Part shown: in pieces, positions 27,819-36,360 of the stretch
Numbering within the stretch: position 1 is the stretch's first letter
Layout of the letters: each line of letters opens with the position of its first letter
Source: Rhizobium rhododendri
GTDB taxonomy: Bacteria; Pseudomonadota; Alphaproteobacteria; Rhizobiales; Rhizobiaceae
Direction: 5' to 3'
DNA: 64,000 nucleotides
Assembly: GCF_007000325.2 (NCBI RefSeq)
Contig: NZ_CP117267.1
Span: 3,645,687 to 3,709,686 of the forward strand
Made by a program: the position numbers and the translations under genes
Notes under the pieces: model-generated
Database searches by the model: none
What the model was told of the DNA's origin: nothing
The model's input: the letters and a program-made list of their open reading frames with translations, nothing else

Positions 27819-28127
27819 GACCAGACCCGAGCCCAGTCTGGCTCTCCGGATGGATCGGTCGGAAAGCAGGGTATGTCGCGCCGCTATGGTTTCAATCCGC
27901 CTCTGGATGGCTGTTCACAAATGCGCTCTGATAGGCTAACCAAAACCGGCCATGAATATCGACATGCCACATTTGTCTATGGTTTATCTAGCGAATAACC
28001 GGGAAGCTGTCGAGGATCACCCCGCAATACAAGGTCGCATCATCCTGTCGTTCACGAAGGCTTTATGGGTTTTCCACGCCGTTCGACGGCAACGCGACAG
28101 GGGAAACGTCAACAAACTGGCGATGCC
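27819..28127. other. 309-base divergent intergenic region
   Basis: This gap separates the Fe-S cyclase (leftward) from a glycosyltransferase (rightward). The first 90 bases next to the cyclase continue its reading frame without a standard start codon. The remainder must hold the promoters for both directions, but I see no confident -35/-10 pair, RNA or repeat in it. Confidence 0.5.
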
Positions 28128-29222
28128 ATGAAAATTGCCTTCTATGCGCCGCTAAAATCGCCCCACCATGCCGTCCCCTCTGGCGACCGCCTGATGGCGA
28201 GGCAGCTGATCGCAGCGCTCGAAATGGCAGGCCACAGCGTCGAGGTTGTGTCCGAACTACGCAGTTTCACGGCAACGCCGGATCCGGATTTGCGCGCGCA
28301 AATGACGACAAAGGCCGGCGAGGAGATCGCGCGCCTTGTGGCAATGCCGACATCAACCAGGCCACAGCTCTGGTTCACCTACCATCCTTATTACAAGACG
28401 CCGGACCAGATCGGTCCGGCTGTGGCACGTGTGTTCGGTATCCCCTATGTCACCGCCGAAGCCTCCTATTCCGGGCGCCGGGATGAGCAGGGCTGGCGCG
28501 AAAACCAGCGTCTTGTTGCTGATGCCGTGCGCCAGGCTGCCGTCAATTTTTGCTTCACCGAGCGCGATCGGTGCGGCCTGATGAAAGCCATTCCCGAGGG
28601 TGTGTATGCTCACCTTCCCCCGTTCATCGACCCGGCGCAGTTTGCGTCGCCCGCGACAGAGGCGCCCCACCGGCTGATAACTGTCGCGATGATGCGCGAT
28701 GGCGACAAGCTCGACAGCTACGCGATGCTGGCGCGCGCGCTCGATTTGATCCGCGAGAAGGACTGGACGCTGACGATCATTGGCGATGGCCCCAAACGTC
28801 CGGACGTCCAGGCAATGTTCGCAACGTTCGGTGACCAGCGCATCGATTGGCTCGGCCAGAAAAATGTTGACGAACTCGCCGTCGAGCTTTCACGCGGCGG
28901 TATCTATGTCTGGCCGGGCTGCGGCGAGGCCTATGGTCTCGCCTATCTCGAGGCCCAGGCAGCAGGTCTTCCCGTCGTTGCCCAGGCAACGGCCGGTGTT
29001 CCGGAAGTCGTCGTGAACGGCAAAACTGGCATTCTGACGCCGGATGGGGATGTGCAGGCATTTGCGGCAGCGATTGCCGAGCTTCTCGACGATCCCCAGC
29101 GCAGCCGGGAGATGGGGGCCGCCGCGCGTCAGTTCATTTTTGCCGAACGGTCGCTGGAGGCCGCATCGAGCCGGCTGGACGCGCTCTTGCACCAGCATCT
29201 GGGAGAACGATATGCGCGATGA
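28128..29222 (+). CDS. GT4-family glycosyltransferase
   Basis: The 364-residue protein begins MKIAFYAPLKSPHHAVPSGDR, a standard GT4 opening, and has the donor-site region YVWPGCGEAYGLAYLEAQAAGLPVVAQ (EX7E-type) followed by GVPEVVVNGKTGIL. It probably transfers a sugar to a lipid or glycan acceptor at the cytoplasmic face. ATG 28128 gives this conserved start; a longer frame from 28065 is not supported. Its end overlaps the following deacetylase gene by 11 bases, implying that the two act together. Confidence 0.87.
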   Translation: MKIAFYAPLKSPHHAVPSGDRLMARQLIAALEMAGHSVEVVSELRSFTATPDPDLRAQMTTKAGEEIARLVAMPTSTRPQLWFTYHPYYKTPDQIGPAVARVFGIPYVTAEASYSGRRDEQGWRENQRLVADAVRQAAVNFCFTERDRCGLMKAIPEGVYAHLPPFIDPAQFASPATEAPHRLITVAMMRDGDKLDSYAMLARALDLIREKDWTLTIIGDGPKRPDVQAMFATFGDQRIDWLGQKNVDELAVELSRGGIYVWPGCGEAYGLAYLEAQAAGLPVVAQATAGVPEVVVNGKTGILTPDGDVQAFAAAIAELLDDPQRSREMGAAARQFIFAERSLEAASSRLDALLHQHLGERYAR

Positions 29223-29958
29223 GCCGCACTGGGAAAAATTGGGCAACGTACTCGAGAGGATGTCCGATGCAAACCGCAGCGCTCGGCTATGGCTGCGCGA
29301 TGACGATGCTATCCAACCGACGCCGGCGCTCGAGAGGCTGCTGGACATGACAAGGCATGCCTCGGTGCCGCTAAGCCTTGCCGTCATTCCCGCCTTCACC
29401 GGCCAGCCGCTGGCAGACAGGTTGGAGGGCGAGACCCACGCCGCCGTGACCGTTCACGGCTGGAGCCACGAAAACCATGCCGGCAGCGGTGGCAAGAAGT
29501 GCGAACTCGGTTTGGATCGCCCGGCCGACGTCGTGCTTGGAGAACTCGGTGACGGTCTGGCCAAACTCCGAGCGCTCTATGCCGCCCGGCTCGATCCAGT
29601 GCTCGTCCCGCCATGGAACCGCATCGACAAGACACTGCTGCCCGAACTGAAGCCTCTCGGCTTTCGCGCCGCATCCGTCTATGGCAAGGCAGACATCGCC
29701 AGCCCTATCGAATTGATCAATACCCATGTCGACATCATGGATTGGTCAGCAGGCCGTTGCCGCCCTCACGCGGACCTCGTGGATCTGCTGGTCGCCGAAC
29801 TCGCACGTCGCATGGACGGCAGCGATGAGCCGATCGGAATTCTGACCCATCATCTCGTGCACGACGAAGCCTGTTGGGATTTCATGGAAAAGCTGTTCGA
29901 AGTGACGGCTACCAGCGACGCCGCGCGCTGGCATCCGCTGGGCGAGCTATTGGATTAA
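29212..29958 (+). CDS. Polysaccharide deacetylase-family protein
   Basis: The 248-residue protein shows metal-binding and catalytic motifs of the NodB/CE4-like fold: LRDDD (30-32), VHGWSHENH (H82, H86), VPPWNRID and ILTHHLVHD. No signal peptide is present, so it probably acts in the cytoplasm. Such proteins remove N- or O-acetyl groups from sugars; the substrate is unknown. ATG 29212 has GGGAG 4-8 bases upstream and overlaps the glycosyltransferase gene, so the pair likely makes and then deacetylates one glycoside. Confidence 0.82.
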   Translation: MRDEPHWEKLGNVLERMSDANRSARLWLRDDDAIQPTPALERLLDMTRHASVPLSLAVIPAFTGQPLADRLEGETHAAVTVHGWSHENHAGSGGKKCELGLDRPADVVLGELGDGLAKLRALYAARLDPVLVPPWNRIDKTLLPELKPLGFRAASVYGKADIASPIELINTHVDIMDWSAGRCRPHADLVDLLVAELARRMDGSDEPIGILTHHLVHDEACWDFMEKLFEVTATSDAARWHPLGELLD

Positions 29959-30785
29959 ACAGTCACCGTCTGGCCATCGAACGCGGCGAATGCGCCAGGA
30001 AGACGTTCGCGAGCCTTTGCCTGCATGGCGTCCAGTTCGTCGTCCGTGCGCGATGGAGCATGGTGAAAGAGGGCCATGCGCTCGACACCGGCCATCTTCG
30101 CGAGCTTGACGCCTTCTTCCCAGGTCGAATGGCCGAACCCGCGATATTTCGTCATTTCCGGTTCTGTATAGGTCGTGTCGTAGACCACCAGATCGGCCCC
30201 CTGCATCAGGGCCAGAGCCGCTTCGTTGATCTGGTCGTCGCGGTGCTCGGTGTCATAGACAAGGGCGATGATCCGGCCGGCCCATTCGATGCGGTAGCCG
30301 ACGGCCCCGCCTGGATGATTGAGCAGCGCGGTGTGGATGACGATCCCCGCATGGGGCTCGATCACGTCGCCGGGTTTGAAATCGCGAAAGCCGAGTGTCG
30401 CCCGGCAGATATCAGGCTCGACTGGAAACCATGGCGGCCGCATGAACTGGTCGATCATGCCTCTCGTGGTCGTCTTGCCGGCGAGATGTCCCGACCACAG
30501 GTTGACGGTGACGTTTGGATTGTAGATGGGCTCGAAGAAGGGCAGGCCTATGATGTGGTCGTAGTGGGAATGGGTGAAAAACAGGTCGATGTCCGTGACT
30601 CCGCCCTGTCGCAGCGCAGCCGACGCTTCGCGCACGCCTGTGCCAGCGTCGAACAGCAGGTGCCTGTCGCCAAATTTGATTTCGATGCAGGACGTGTTGC
30701 CGCCGTAACGCTCGAATTCCGGGCCGGAAACCGGGATACTTCCCCGGACGCCCCAGAATTTGAGTTCAAGCAGATCGCTTTTCAT
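29955..30785 (-). CDS. Metallo-beta-lactamase-fold hydrolase
   Basis: The 276-residue protein has the two-metal motif THSHYDH (H72, H74, D76, H77), a later H in HTALLNHPGG and a VYDTEH ligand, and starts LKFWGVRGSIPVSGPEFERYGGNT. This opening is shared by a group of MBL proteins that includes RNase Z-like and cyclic-nucleotide phosphodiesterase-like members; which activity applies is open. ATG 30785 is preferred over the frame from 30893. It converges on the deacetylase gene with a 4-base overlap of stops. Confidence 0.82.
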   Translation of the reverse strand: MKSDLLELKFWGVRGSIPVSGPEFERYGGNTSCIEIKFGDRHLLFDAGTGVREASAALRQGGVTDIDLFFTHSHYDHIIGLPFFEPIYNPNVTVNLWSGHLAGKTTTRGMIDQFMRPPWFPVEPDICRATLGFRDFKPGDVIEPHAGIVIHTALLNHPGGAVGYRIEWAGRIIALVYDTEHRDDQINEAALALMQGADLVVYDTTYTEPEMTKYRGFGHSTWEEGVKLAKMAGVERMALFHHAPSRTDDELDAMQAKARERLPGAFAAFDGQTVTV

Positions 30786-31140
30786 GCTCGTTTTTATACC
30801 AATTCCCCATTGCCGACAACGTAACCACACTTTTTCCTCCGTGCGAAGCCAGCAATTTCCATAAAAGTTTCCATCAGGCGAAAACCAAATCACCGAAAAC
30901 CCGGCCCCGACCTTCGGCGCGCGCGCGTAAGGTCGGCTTTGTGCGTTTTCGCGGGAACCTAAGCATCTTCTTAACGTTTAAATTGTCGGCATCGTAATGC
31001 CTGCCGATCCAGAAATTTTGCAAACGGTGCATCATCTCCTTGTCGATATTTCATCGCATAATGCCGCAGCGCCTGTGCTCGACAAAGCGATGGGCGCGTT
31101 TGCCTGATCTGACAACCAACCCAAGAACGGACCTATCCTT
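30786..31140. other. 355-base divergent intergenic region between MBL hydrolase gene and glgX
   Basis: The region is relatively AT-rich near its edges. It contains a strong inverted repeat at 30907-30936 (described separately) and must hold promoters for both flanking genes. I see no reading frame with coding character and no confident promoter hexamers. Confidence 0.5.
30907..30936. repeat. Perfect 8-base inverted repeat with alternating CG loop
   Basis: CCGACCTT (30907-30914) and AAGGTCGG (30929-30936) are perfect complements separated by 14 bases that include an alternating (GC)n run. The structure could be a hairpin in a leader RNA, a terminator remnant, or a binding site. It lies about 120 bases upstream of the MBL hydrolase start and 200 upstream of glgX. 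Confidence 0.5.
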
Positions 31141-33306
31141 ATGAGTTTTTCATTCTCGGAACTAGACTTCATGAAGCCGGAACTCGGCGCCGAATACACC
31201 GGCGCCGGAACGCATTTTGCGGTGTTTTCGGCCAATGCCGAGAAGATTGAACTTTGCCTCTACACGGATGACGGCAAGACGGAAACAGCCCGCATGGCGC
31301 TGCCAAAGCGGGAAGGCGATATCTGGTCGGGTTATATCGCCGGCCTCGGCCCAGGCACGGTCTACGGCTACCGCGCTCACGGCCCCTACGATCCAGCCAA
31401 TGGCCACCGCTTCAACCCCAACAAGCTGCTTCTCGACCCATACGCCAAGCAGATCATTGGTGACATAAAGTGGGATGACGCGCTCTACGGATATACGATT
31501 GGCGCCGAGGATGGCGATCTCTCGTTCGACGAGCGTGACAGCGGTCCGTTCATGGTAAAGGGCGTTGTTCAGGATTCTGATTTCGACTGGGATGGAGACA
31601 AGGCAATCCGGCGCCCCTGGACGGAAACCGTTATCTACGAAGCCCATGTCCGCGGCATGACGATGACCCACCCGGATGTTCCTGACGCCTTGCGCGGCAC
31701 CTTTCTCGGCATGTGCAGCGATCCGATTATCGAGCACCTGACAAAGCTCGGCATTTCTGCCATCGAGCTCTTGCCGATCCAGTCCTTCGTCGATGACCGC
31801 TACCTCGAGGAAAAGAACCTCCGCAACTACTGGGGCTACCAGACCCTTGGCTTCTTCGCGCCGATGAACCGCTTCATGTCGAGCAACAAGATCACCGAAA
31901 TCAAGACGATGGTGCGCAAGTTCCACGCCGCCGGCATCGAAGTGATCATGGACGTCGTCTACAATCACACTGCAGAGGGTTCCGAACGCGGACCTACGAT
32001 GAGCTTCAGGGGGCTGGACAACCAGAGCTATTATCGCCTGTCGCCGGACGATCAGCGCCACACCTTTGATACCACGGGCACCGGCAACACCCTGAACGTG
32101 TCGCATCCGATGGTGCTGCGCATGGTGCTCGACAGCCTTCGCTACTGGGTCGGCGTCATGCACATTGACGGTTTCCGCTTCGATCTGGCGAGCACGCTCG
32201 GCCGCGAGGAAATGGAGTTCGACCGCCAGGGCGGCTTCTTCGACGCAATTCGCCAGGATCCGGTCCTCGCCGGCGTCAAGCTGATTGCCGAGCCGTGGGA
32301 CATCGGCGAGGGCGGTTATCAGGTTGGCGGCTTCCCCTATCCCTTCCGCGAATGGAACGACAAGTTCCGCGACACCGTCCGGACCTACTGGACAGGCGAG
32401 GGCGGTCAGATTTCAAAGCTTGCGACGCGTCTCGCCGGCTCGGCAAGGCAGTTCAACCACTCCGACCGTGGCGCTACCACGTCTATCAACCTGCTTAGCG
32501 CCCATGACGGCTTCACATTGATGGACACCGTGTCGTTCAACGAGAAGCACAATGAGGCCAACGGCGAAAACAACAATGACGGCCATTCCGACAATCACTC
32601 GGACAACATGGGCGTTGAGGGCGCGACAGACGATCCCGAGATCAACGCTGCCCGCGCCCGTCGCCGTCGCAACATGATCATGACGCTGATGCTGAGCCAG
32701 GGCGTGCCGATGATTGTCGGTGGCGATGAAGTCGGCAACAGCCAGGGTGGCAACAACAACGCCTATTGCCAGGACAACGAGATCGGCTGGACGGACTGGA
32801 ACGGTCTGAAAGATCCCTTCCTCGAATTCTGCCAAAAGGCCGTCGCCTTCAGGAAGGCTCATCCCGTCCTTCGCCAGGAGCGCTTTCTGACCGGTGACAC
32901 CTCGGAAGACGGTCGCGCTGAGATCGCCTGGTTCAAGCCCGACGGCAACCAGATGGACGACGGCGCCTGGGATGATGGCGAATTGCGCGTCCTGGGTGTC
33001 TACATCGGTAAGAGTGTCCATGCTACCGATAGCGAAGTCCTCGACGACCTGTTCATGGTGTTCAATGCGGGCGGCGACTGTGAATTCCATCTTCCTGAAT
33101 TGGGGGAGGGTGAAAAATGGTGCCGCGTCGTGGATACTGGCACGGAAGAAACCTTCAAAACCCATGAGGTTGAAAACACGGTTGTCGTCTACGCCGCGAG
33201 TGTCGCGGTATTCGCACCGAAAGCCGATGAGCCGGATCAGCCGAAGACTGCCGAGCGCAAGCGTTGGTTCCACTTTGGTCGTCAGGCTCAACCCGACAGG
33301 AAATAG
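31141..33306 (+). CDS. glgX: Glycogen debranching enzyme GlgX
   Basis: This cytoplasmic GH13 isoamylase-type enzyme cleaves alpha-1,6 branches of limit dextrins from glycogen. The 721-residue protein has an N-terminal CBM48-like region (GAGTHFAVFSANAEKIELCLY), then the GH13 motifs D271-VVYNHT, nucleophile D348 in GFRFDLAS, acid/base E384 in LIAEPWDIG and D456 in LLSAHDGFTL. The acidic C-terminal extension ends in a basic tail. It is followed after 12 bases by a topoisomerase gene in the same direction, an unusual partner. Together with TreY at 6-8 kb it links glycogen to trehalose. Confidence 0.95.
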   Translation: MSFSFSELDFMKPELGAEYTGAGTHFAVFSANAEKIELCLYTDDGKTETARMALPKREGDIWSGYIAGLGPGTVYGYRAHGPYDPANGHRFNPNKLLLDPYAKQIIGDIKWDDALYGYTIGAEDGDLSFDERDSGPFMVKGVVQDSDFDWDGDKAIRRPWTETVIYEAHVRGMTMTHPDVPDALRGTFLGMCSDPIIEHLTKLGISAIELLPIQSFVDDRYLEEKNLRNYWGYQTLGFFAPMNRFMSSNKITEIKTMVRKFHAAGIEVIMDVVYNHTAEGSERGPTMSFRGLDNQSYYRLSPDDQRHTFDTTGTGNTLNVSHPMVLRMVLDSLRYWVGVMHIDGFRFDLASTLGREEMEFDRQGGFFDAIRQDPVLAGVKLIAEPWDIGEGGYQVGGFPYPFREWNDKFRDTVRTYWTGEGGQISKLATRLAGSARQFNHSDRGATTSINLLSAHDGFTLMDTVSFNEKHNEANGENNNDGHSDNHSDNMGVEGATDDPEINAARARRRRNMIMTLMLSQGVPMIVGGDEVGNSQGGNNNAYCQDNEIGWTDWNGLKDPFLEFCQKAVAFRKAHPVLRQERFLTGDTSEDGRAEIAWFKPDGNQMDDGAWDDGELRVLGVYIGKSVHATDSEVLDDLFMVFNAGGDCEFHLPELGEGEKWCRVVDTGTEETFKTHEVENTVVVYAASVAVFAPKADEPDQPKTAERKRWFHFGRQAQPDRK

Positions 33307-33318
33307 CAGGCAGCTTCG

Positions 33319-34353
33319 ATGAGCGAAATATCGATCACAGATCTTGGTCTTGTGTATGTGAACGACAGCGAACCTGGTATACGCCGCCATCGAAGAGGCA
33401 CAGGCTTTTCCTACAGGCTGCCGGACGGCAGCGTGCTCAACGACGCGGTCCATCGCAAGCGGATCGCGTCGCTCGGTCTTCCGCCCGCCTATGACAATGT
33501 CTGGATCTGCCTGCAGGAAAACGGCCACCTGCAGGCAACCGGCATGGATGCGCGCGGACGCAAGCAGTACCGCTACCACAAGGAGTGGCAGTCGCACCGG
33601 AGCGTGGAGAAATTCCACCAGCTCATCGAATTCGGTCAGGCATTACCGAAAATGCGCCGCGCCGTCCTGCGTCACCTCGATGGTGGCATGGATGACATCC
33701 ACGGTGTCCTTGCTGCGTTGGCCACGTTGCTCGACGAGGCCCATCTGCGCGTGGGCAATCAGAGCTATGCGCGCGAAAACGGCACCTATGGCGCGACCAC
33801 TCTTCTGAAACGCCACCTTAAACTCAACGGCGGGCGTATCGAGCTTCGGTTCATCGCCAAGGGTGGCAAGAGGGTGCAGCGGAGCCTGAAACATCCGCGT
33901 CTGCAAAGGATGCTGGAAGAGATCGCCGATCTGCCCGGTCGCCAGTTGTTTGCTTGGAAAGACGAACACGGGTTGCTGAGACCAATCGATTCGGGCCGCC
34001 TCAATCTTTACCTCGGAGAAATCTCCGGCCTTTCCGTCTCGGCAAAGACATTTCGAACCTGGGGTGGCTCGCTCGCCGCCTTCACCTCCGCCCGCAATGC
34101 GCTGGAAAAAGGCATGCGGCCGACGGTCAAGGAAATGTCCGAGGCGTCTGCCGAGGTGCTCCACAACACGCCGGCAATTTCACGTTCGAGCTACATACAT
34201 CCGTCGATAATTGCTCTTGCAGACAAGCAGCATTCTCTCGACGAAGAGGTCTTCGCGCCCCTCGTCGAACCCCTGCGTGGTCTTCGGGCTGACGAAAACC
34301 GATTGCTCGATTTTCTGATCAGGCGCAGTGAAGAGAGCAGTCCATCGGCATAG
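33319..34353 (+). CDS. Type IB DNA topoisomerase
   Basis: The 344-residue protein is a poxvirus-like bacterial topoisomerase IB, which relaxes supercoils through a 3'-phosphotyrosyl intermediate. The N-terminal domain includes LPPAYDNVWIC and GRKQYRYHKEWQSHR; the catalytic domain has LRVGNQSYARENGTYGATTL (first active-site Arg region), a KTFRTWGGSLAAF segment (second Arg/His region) and the nucleophilic Tyr in ISRSSYIHP. AGG lies 8 bases before ATG 33319. It sits directly upstream of a small protein gene and ku, which suggests a DNA-repair or stationary-phase context. Confidence 0.92.
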   Translation: MSEISITDLGLVYVNDSEPGIRRHRRGTGFSYRLPDGSVLNDAVHRKRIASLGLPPAYDNVWICLQENGHLQATGMDARGRKQYRYHKEWQSHRSVEKFHQLIEFGQALPKMRRAVLRHLDGGMDDIHGVLAALATLLDEAHLRVGNQSYARENGTYGATTLLKRHLKLNGGRIELRFIAKGGKRVQRSLKHPRLQRMLEEIADLPGRQLFAWKDEHGLLRPIDSGRLNLYLGEISGLSVSAKTFRTWGGSLAAFTSARNALEKGMRPTVKEMSEASAEVLHNTPAISRSSYIHPSIIALADKQHSLDEEVFAPLVEPLRGLRADENRLLDFLIRRSEESSPSA

Positions 34354-34424
34354 TAGGTCTTGGCTCCAGGAACCATTTGCCCCTGCAGCAGTTGCAACCT
34401 GAACAATGCGTTGTGGAGGTAGTG

Positions 34425-34676
34425 ATGAAAGACGTCCAAGACAGCAAGGCCTCCAGGCAGCCGGATCCCCGCGATCGTTTGATAGTCGCGCTTTACGCGC
34501 AGCTAAAGGCGGAACGTGAAACCCGCGAGGCGCTGGAATGGCTCATCCATAACGGCACCTTGTCGAGCGCGGTTCTGGAGGCGGTCGCTGGCGATGCCGT
34601 GCCCGCTGCCAGCAGTGACGAGCTGGCTGCTGTCGAAAAGATCGTCGCCTTAGACAACCGTCGTCGCGGACACTGA
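34425..34676 (+). CDS. Small hypothetical protein (83 residues) between topoisomerase IB and ku
   Basis: I do not recognise this family. The product starts MKDVQDSKASRQPDPRDRL and is predicted largely helical, with a charged helix RLIVALYAQLKAERETREAL (about 18-37), a hydrophobic EWLIHNGTLSSAVLEAV and an acidic C-terminus ending DNRRRGH. The start is firm: GGAGG lies 5 bases before ATG 34425. Only 2 bases separate its stop from the ku start, so the two are translated from one mRNA. Confidence 0.7.
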   Translation: MKDVQDSKASRQPDPRDRLIVALYAQLKAERETREALEWLIHNGTLSSAVLEAVAGDAVPAASSDELAAVEKIVALDNRRRGH

Positions 34677-34678
34677 TC

Positions 34679-35512
34679 ATGACAGCACGAGCAAGCTGGA
34701 AGGGGCAGTTGACCATCGGCGCACTAAGCTGCTCGGTAGGGCTCTACACTGCGGTATCGTCCTCCGAACGTCTTTCATTCCACATCATCAATCGCAAGAC
34801 CGGCAATCGCGTCGAGCGCCAGTTCGTCGACAGCGAGACAGGCAAGCCCGTGGAGCGGGACGATCAGATCAAAGGCTACCTGCTGGACGATGGTGAGTAC
34901 CTCGTCATGGAAGGCGACGAGCTCGCCTCGATAGTGCCCGAAAGTGATAAGGTCCTGTCGATCGAAAGCTTTATCGGCTGGGACGATATCGACCGGCTGT
35001 ATTTCGACAGACCCTATTTCCTGATCCCGGTCAGTGACGATGATCGCGAGGTCCTGGCGCTGGTGATCGAAGCGATGAATCGGGAAAAGGTTGCCGCTCT
35101 CGCCCACGCTGTCCTATTCCGCCGGTACCGGACGCTGCTGGTTCGTCCCTATGAAAAAGGTCTCGTCGCCACGATGCTCAATTTCGACTACGAGGTCCGT
35201 TCCGAGGCCGATGCCTTCGAGGATATACCCGAGCTCGAGGTGACAGGGGAAATGCTGGAGCTGGCAAGCCACATCATCGATACCAAGAAGGGCACCTTCG
35301 ACGCCTCCGCCTTTGACGACCGATACGAAGAGGCATTGGTGGAACTGGTCAAGGCGAAGGTGGAGGGCAAGCCTCTGCCGAAGAAGCCGCCAGTAAAAGA
35401 AGAGAAGGTCGTCGATCTCATGCAGGCCTTGCGCGAGAGCGCGGGCATGGCGAAGCCCAAGCCCGGGGCAAAGACAAAGAAAGCGCCAGCGCAGACAAAG
35501 AAAGCCGGCTAA
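34679..35512 (+). CDS. ku: Non-homologous end-joining protein Ku (copy 1)
   Basis: Bacterial Ku binds double-strand DNA ends and recruits LigD. The 277-residue protein has the Ku core opening WKGQLTIGALSCSVGLYTAV, followed by the FHIINRKTGNRVERQFVD segment, the SFIGWDDIDRLYFDRPYFL strand region and a C-terminal KEEKVVDLMQALRESAG helix, then a Lys/Ala/Pro-rich tail that may contact DNA. No ligD is in the window. The start is translationally coupled to the 83-residue gene. A second, divergent Ku gene converges on it 17 bases away; rhizobia such as Sinorhizobium meliloti are known to carry multiple Ku proteins, some acting as heteromers. Confidence 0.93.
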   Translation: MTARASWKGQLTIGALSCSVGLYTAVSSSERLSFHIINRKTGNRVERQFVDSETGKPVERDDQIKGYLLDDGEYLVMEGDELASIVPESDKVLSIESFIGWDDIDRLYFDRPYFLIPVSDDDREVLALVIEAMNREKVAALAHAVLFRRYRTLLVRPYEKGLVATMLNFDYEVRSEADAFEDIPELEVTGEMLELASHIIDTKKGTFDASAFDDRYEEALVELVKAKVEGKPLPKKPPVKEEKVVDLMQALRESAGMAKPKPGAKTKKAPAQTKKAG

Positions 35513-35529
35513 TCAGTTCTTTGGCCGAG

Positions 35530-36336
35530 TTATCGCCCCTTGGGTGTCTGGTTTGCTTCGATGCTCTTCTTCAGCGCATCCATGATGTTGATGACGTTGC
35601 CAGATGTCGCGGGAGCTTCTTTGCAAGCAGGTGCCGGCTTCTTGCCGCGTCCCTTTTTCTTCGCCTTGATCAATGCTGCGAGTTTGTCTTGGATAGGGTC
35701 GAGCGTCAACTCGGGAGACCAGTCCACCTTGCGCTTTTCGATCAGCGTCTTCATCAGGACAAGTGCCTCTGCTTCCGGCTTTTCTGCCACTGCAAAGGAT
35801 TTGTCCGGCTCACGCACCTCGTCGCCATAACGCAGCGTCCAGAGGACAATGCCGTTGCCGCTCGGCTCCAGCAACACAGCACGCTCGCGCCGGTTCAGCA
35901 CAAGGCGCGCGATCCCGACCACCCCGCTGGCCTTCATGGCCTCCCGAATGACGCAGAAGGCTTCCAGACCCACCTTGTCCTCAGGCGCCAGAAAATGCGG
36001 AGCGTCGTAGTAGATCCAGTCGATCGAGTTTTTTGGCACGAAGGTGTCGATACTGATGGCGCGATTGCTTTCGAGGGCGACAGCCTCGATCTCCTCGTCC
36101 TCGAGGAAGATGTAATCGTCGTCGCCGCGCTCGTAACCCTTCACCTGCTGATCGTCTGGCACAGGCTTGCCGGTGCCGGAATCGATGTAGTGGCTTTCCA
36201 GCCGGTTTCCACTCTTCCGATTGATCACATTGAACCTGATCTTGGCATTGTCCGTCGTCGCCGGCGTCAGCGATACCTGGCAGGTCACCAGGGAGAGTTT
36301 CAAATAGCCTTTCCAGTATCGGGGCTGTTTTGCCAA
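35530..36336 (-). CDS. ku: Non-homologous end-joining protein Ku (copy 2)
   Basis: The 268-residue protein starts MAKQPRYWKGYLKLSLVTCQ and follows the Ku core layout (RFNVINRKSGNRLESHYID, SIDTFVPKNSIDWIYYDAPHFL), ending with a Lys-rich stretch and VINIMDALKKSIEANQ. It differs clearly from the facing copy, so it is a paralogue, not a recent duplicate. TTG 36336 is the start, supported by GGAG upstream. It lies 24 bases downstream of the glutathione transferase gene on the same strand and converges with copy 1. Confidence 0.93.
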   Translation of the reverse strand: MAKQPRYWKGYLKLSLVTCQVSLTPATTDNAKIRFNVINRKSGNRLESHYIDSGTGKPVPDDQQVKGYERGDDDYIFLEDEEIEAVALESNRAISIDTFVPKNSIDWIYYDAPHFLAPEDKVGLEAFCVIREAMKASGVVGIARLVLNRRERAVLLEPSGNGIVLWTLRYGDEVREPDKSFAVAEKPEAEALVLMKTLIEKRKVDWSPELTLDPIQDKLAALIKAKKKGRGKKPAPACKEAPATSGNVINIMDALKKSIEANQTPKGR

Positions 36337-36360
36337 AATCTGTCTCCATCCCTTTCGCGA

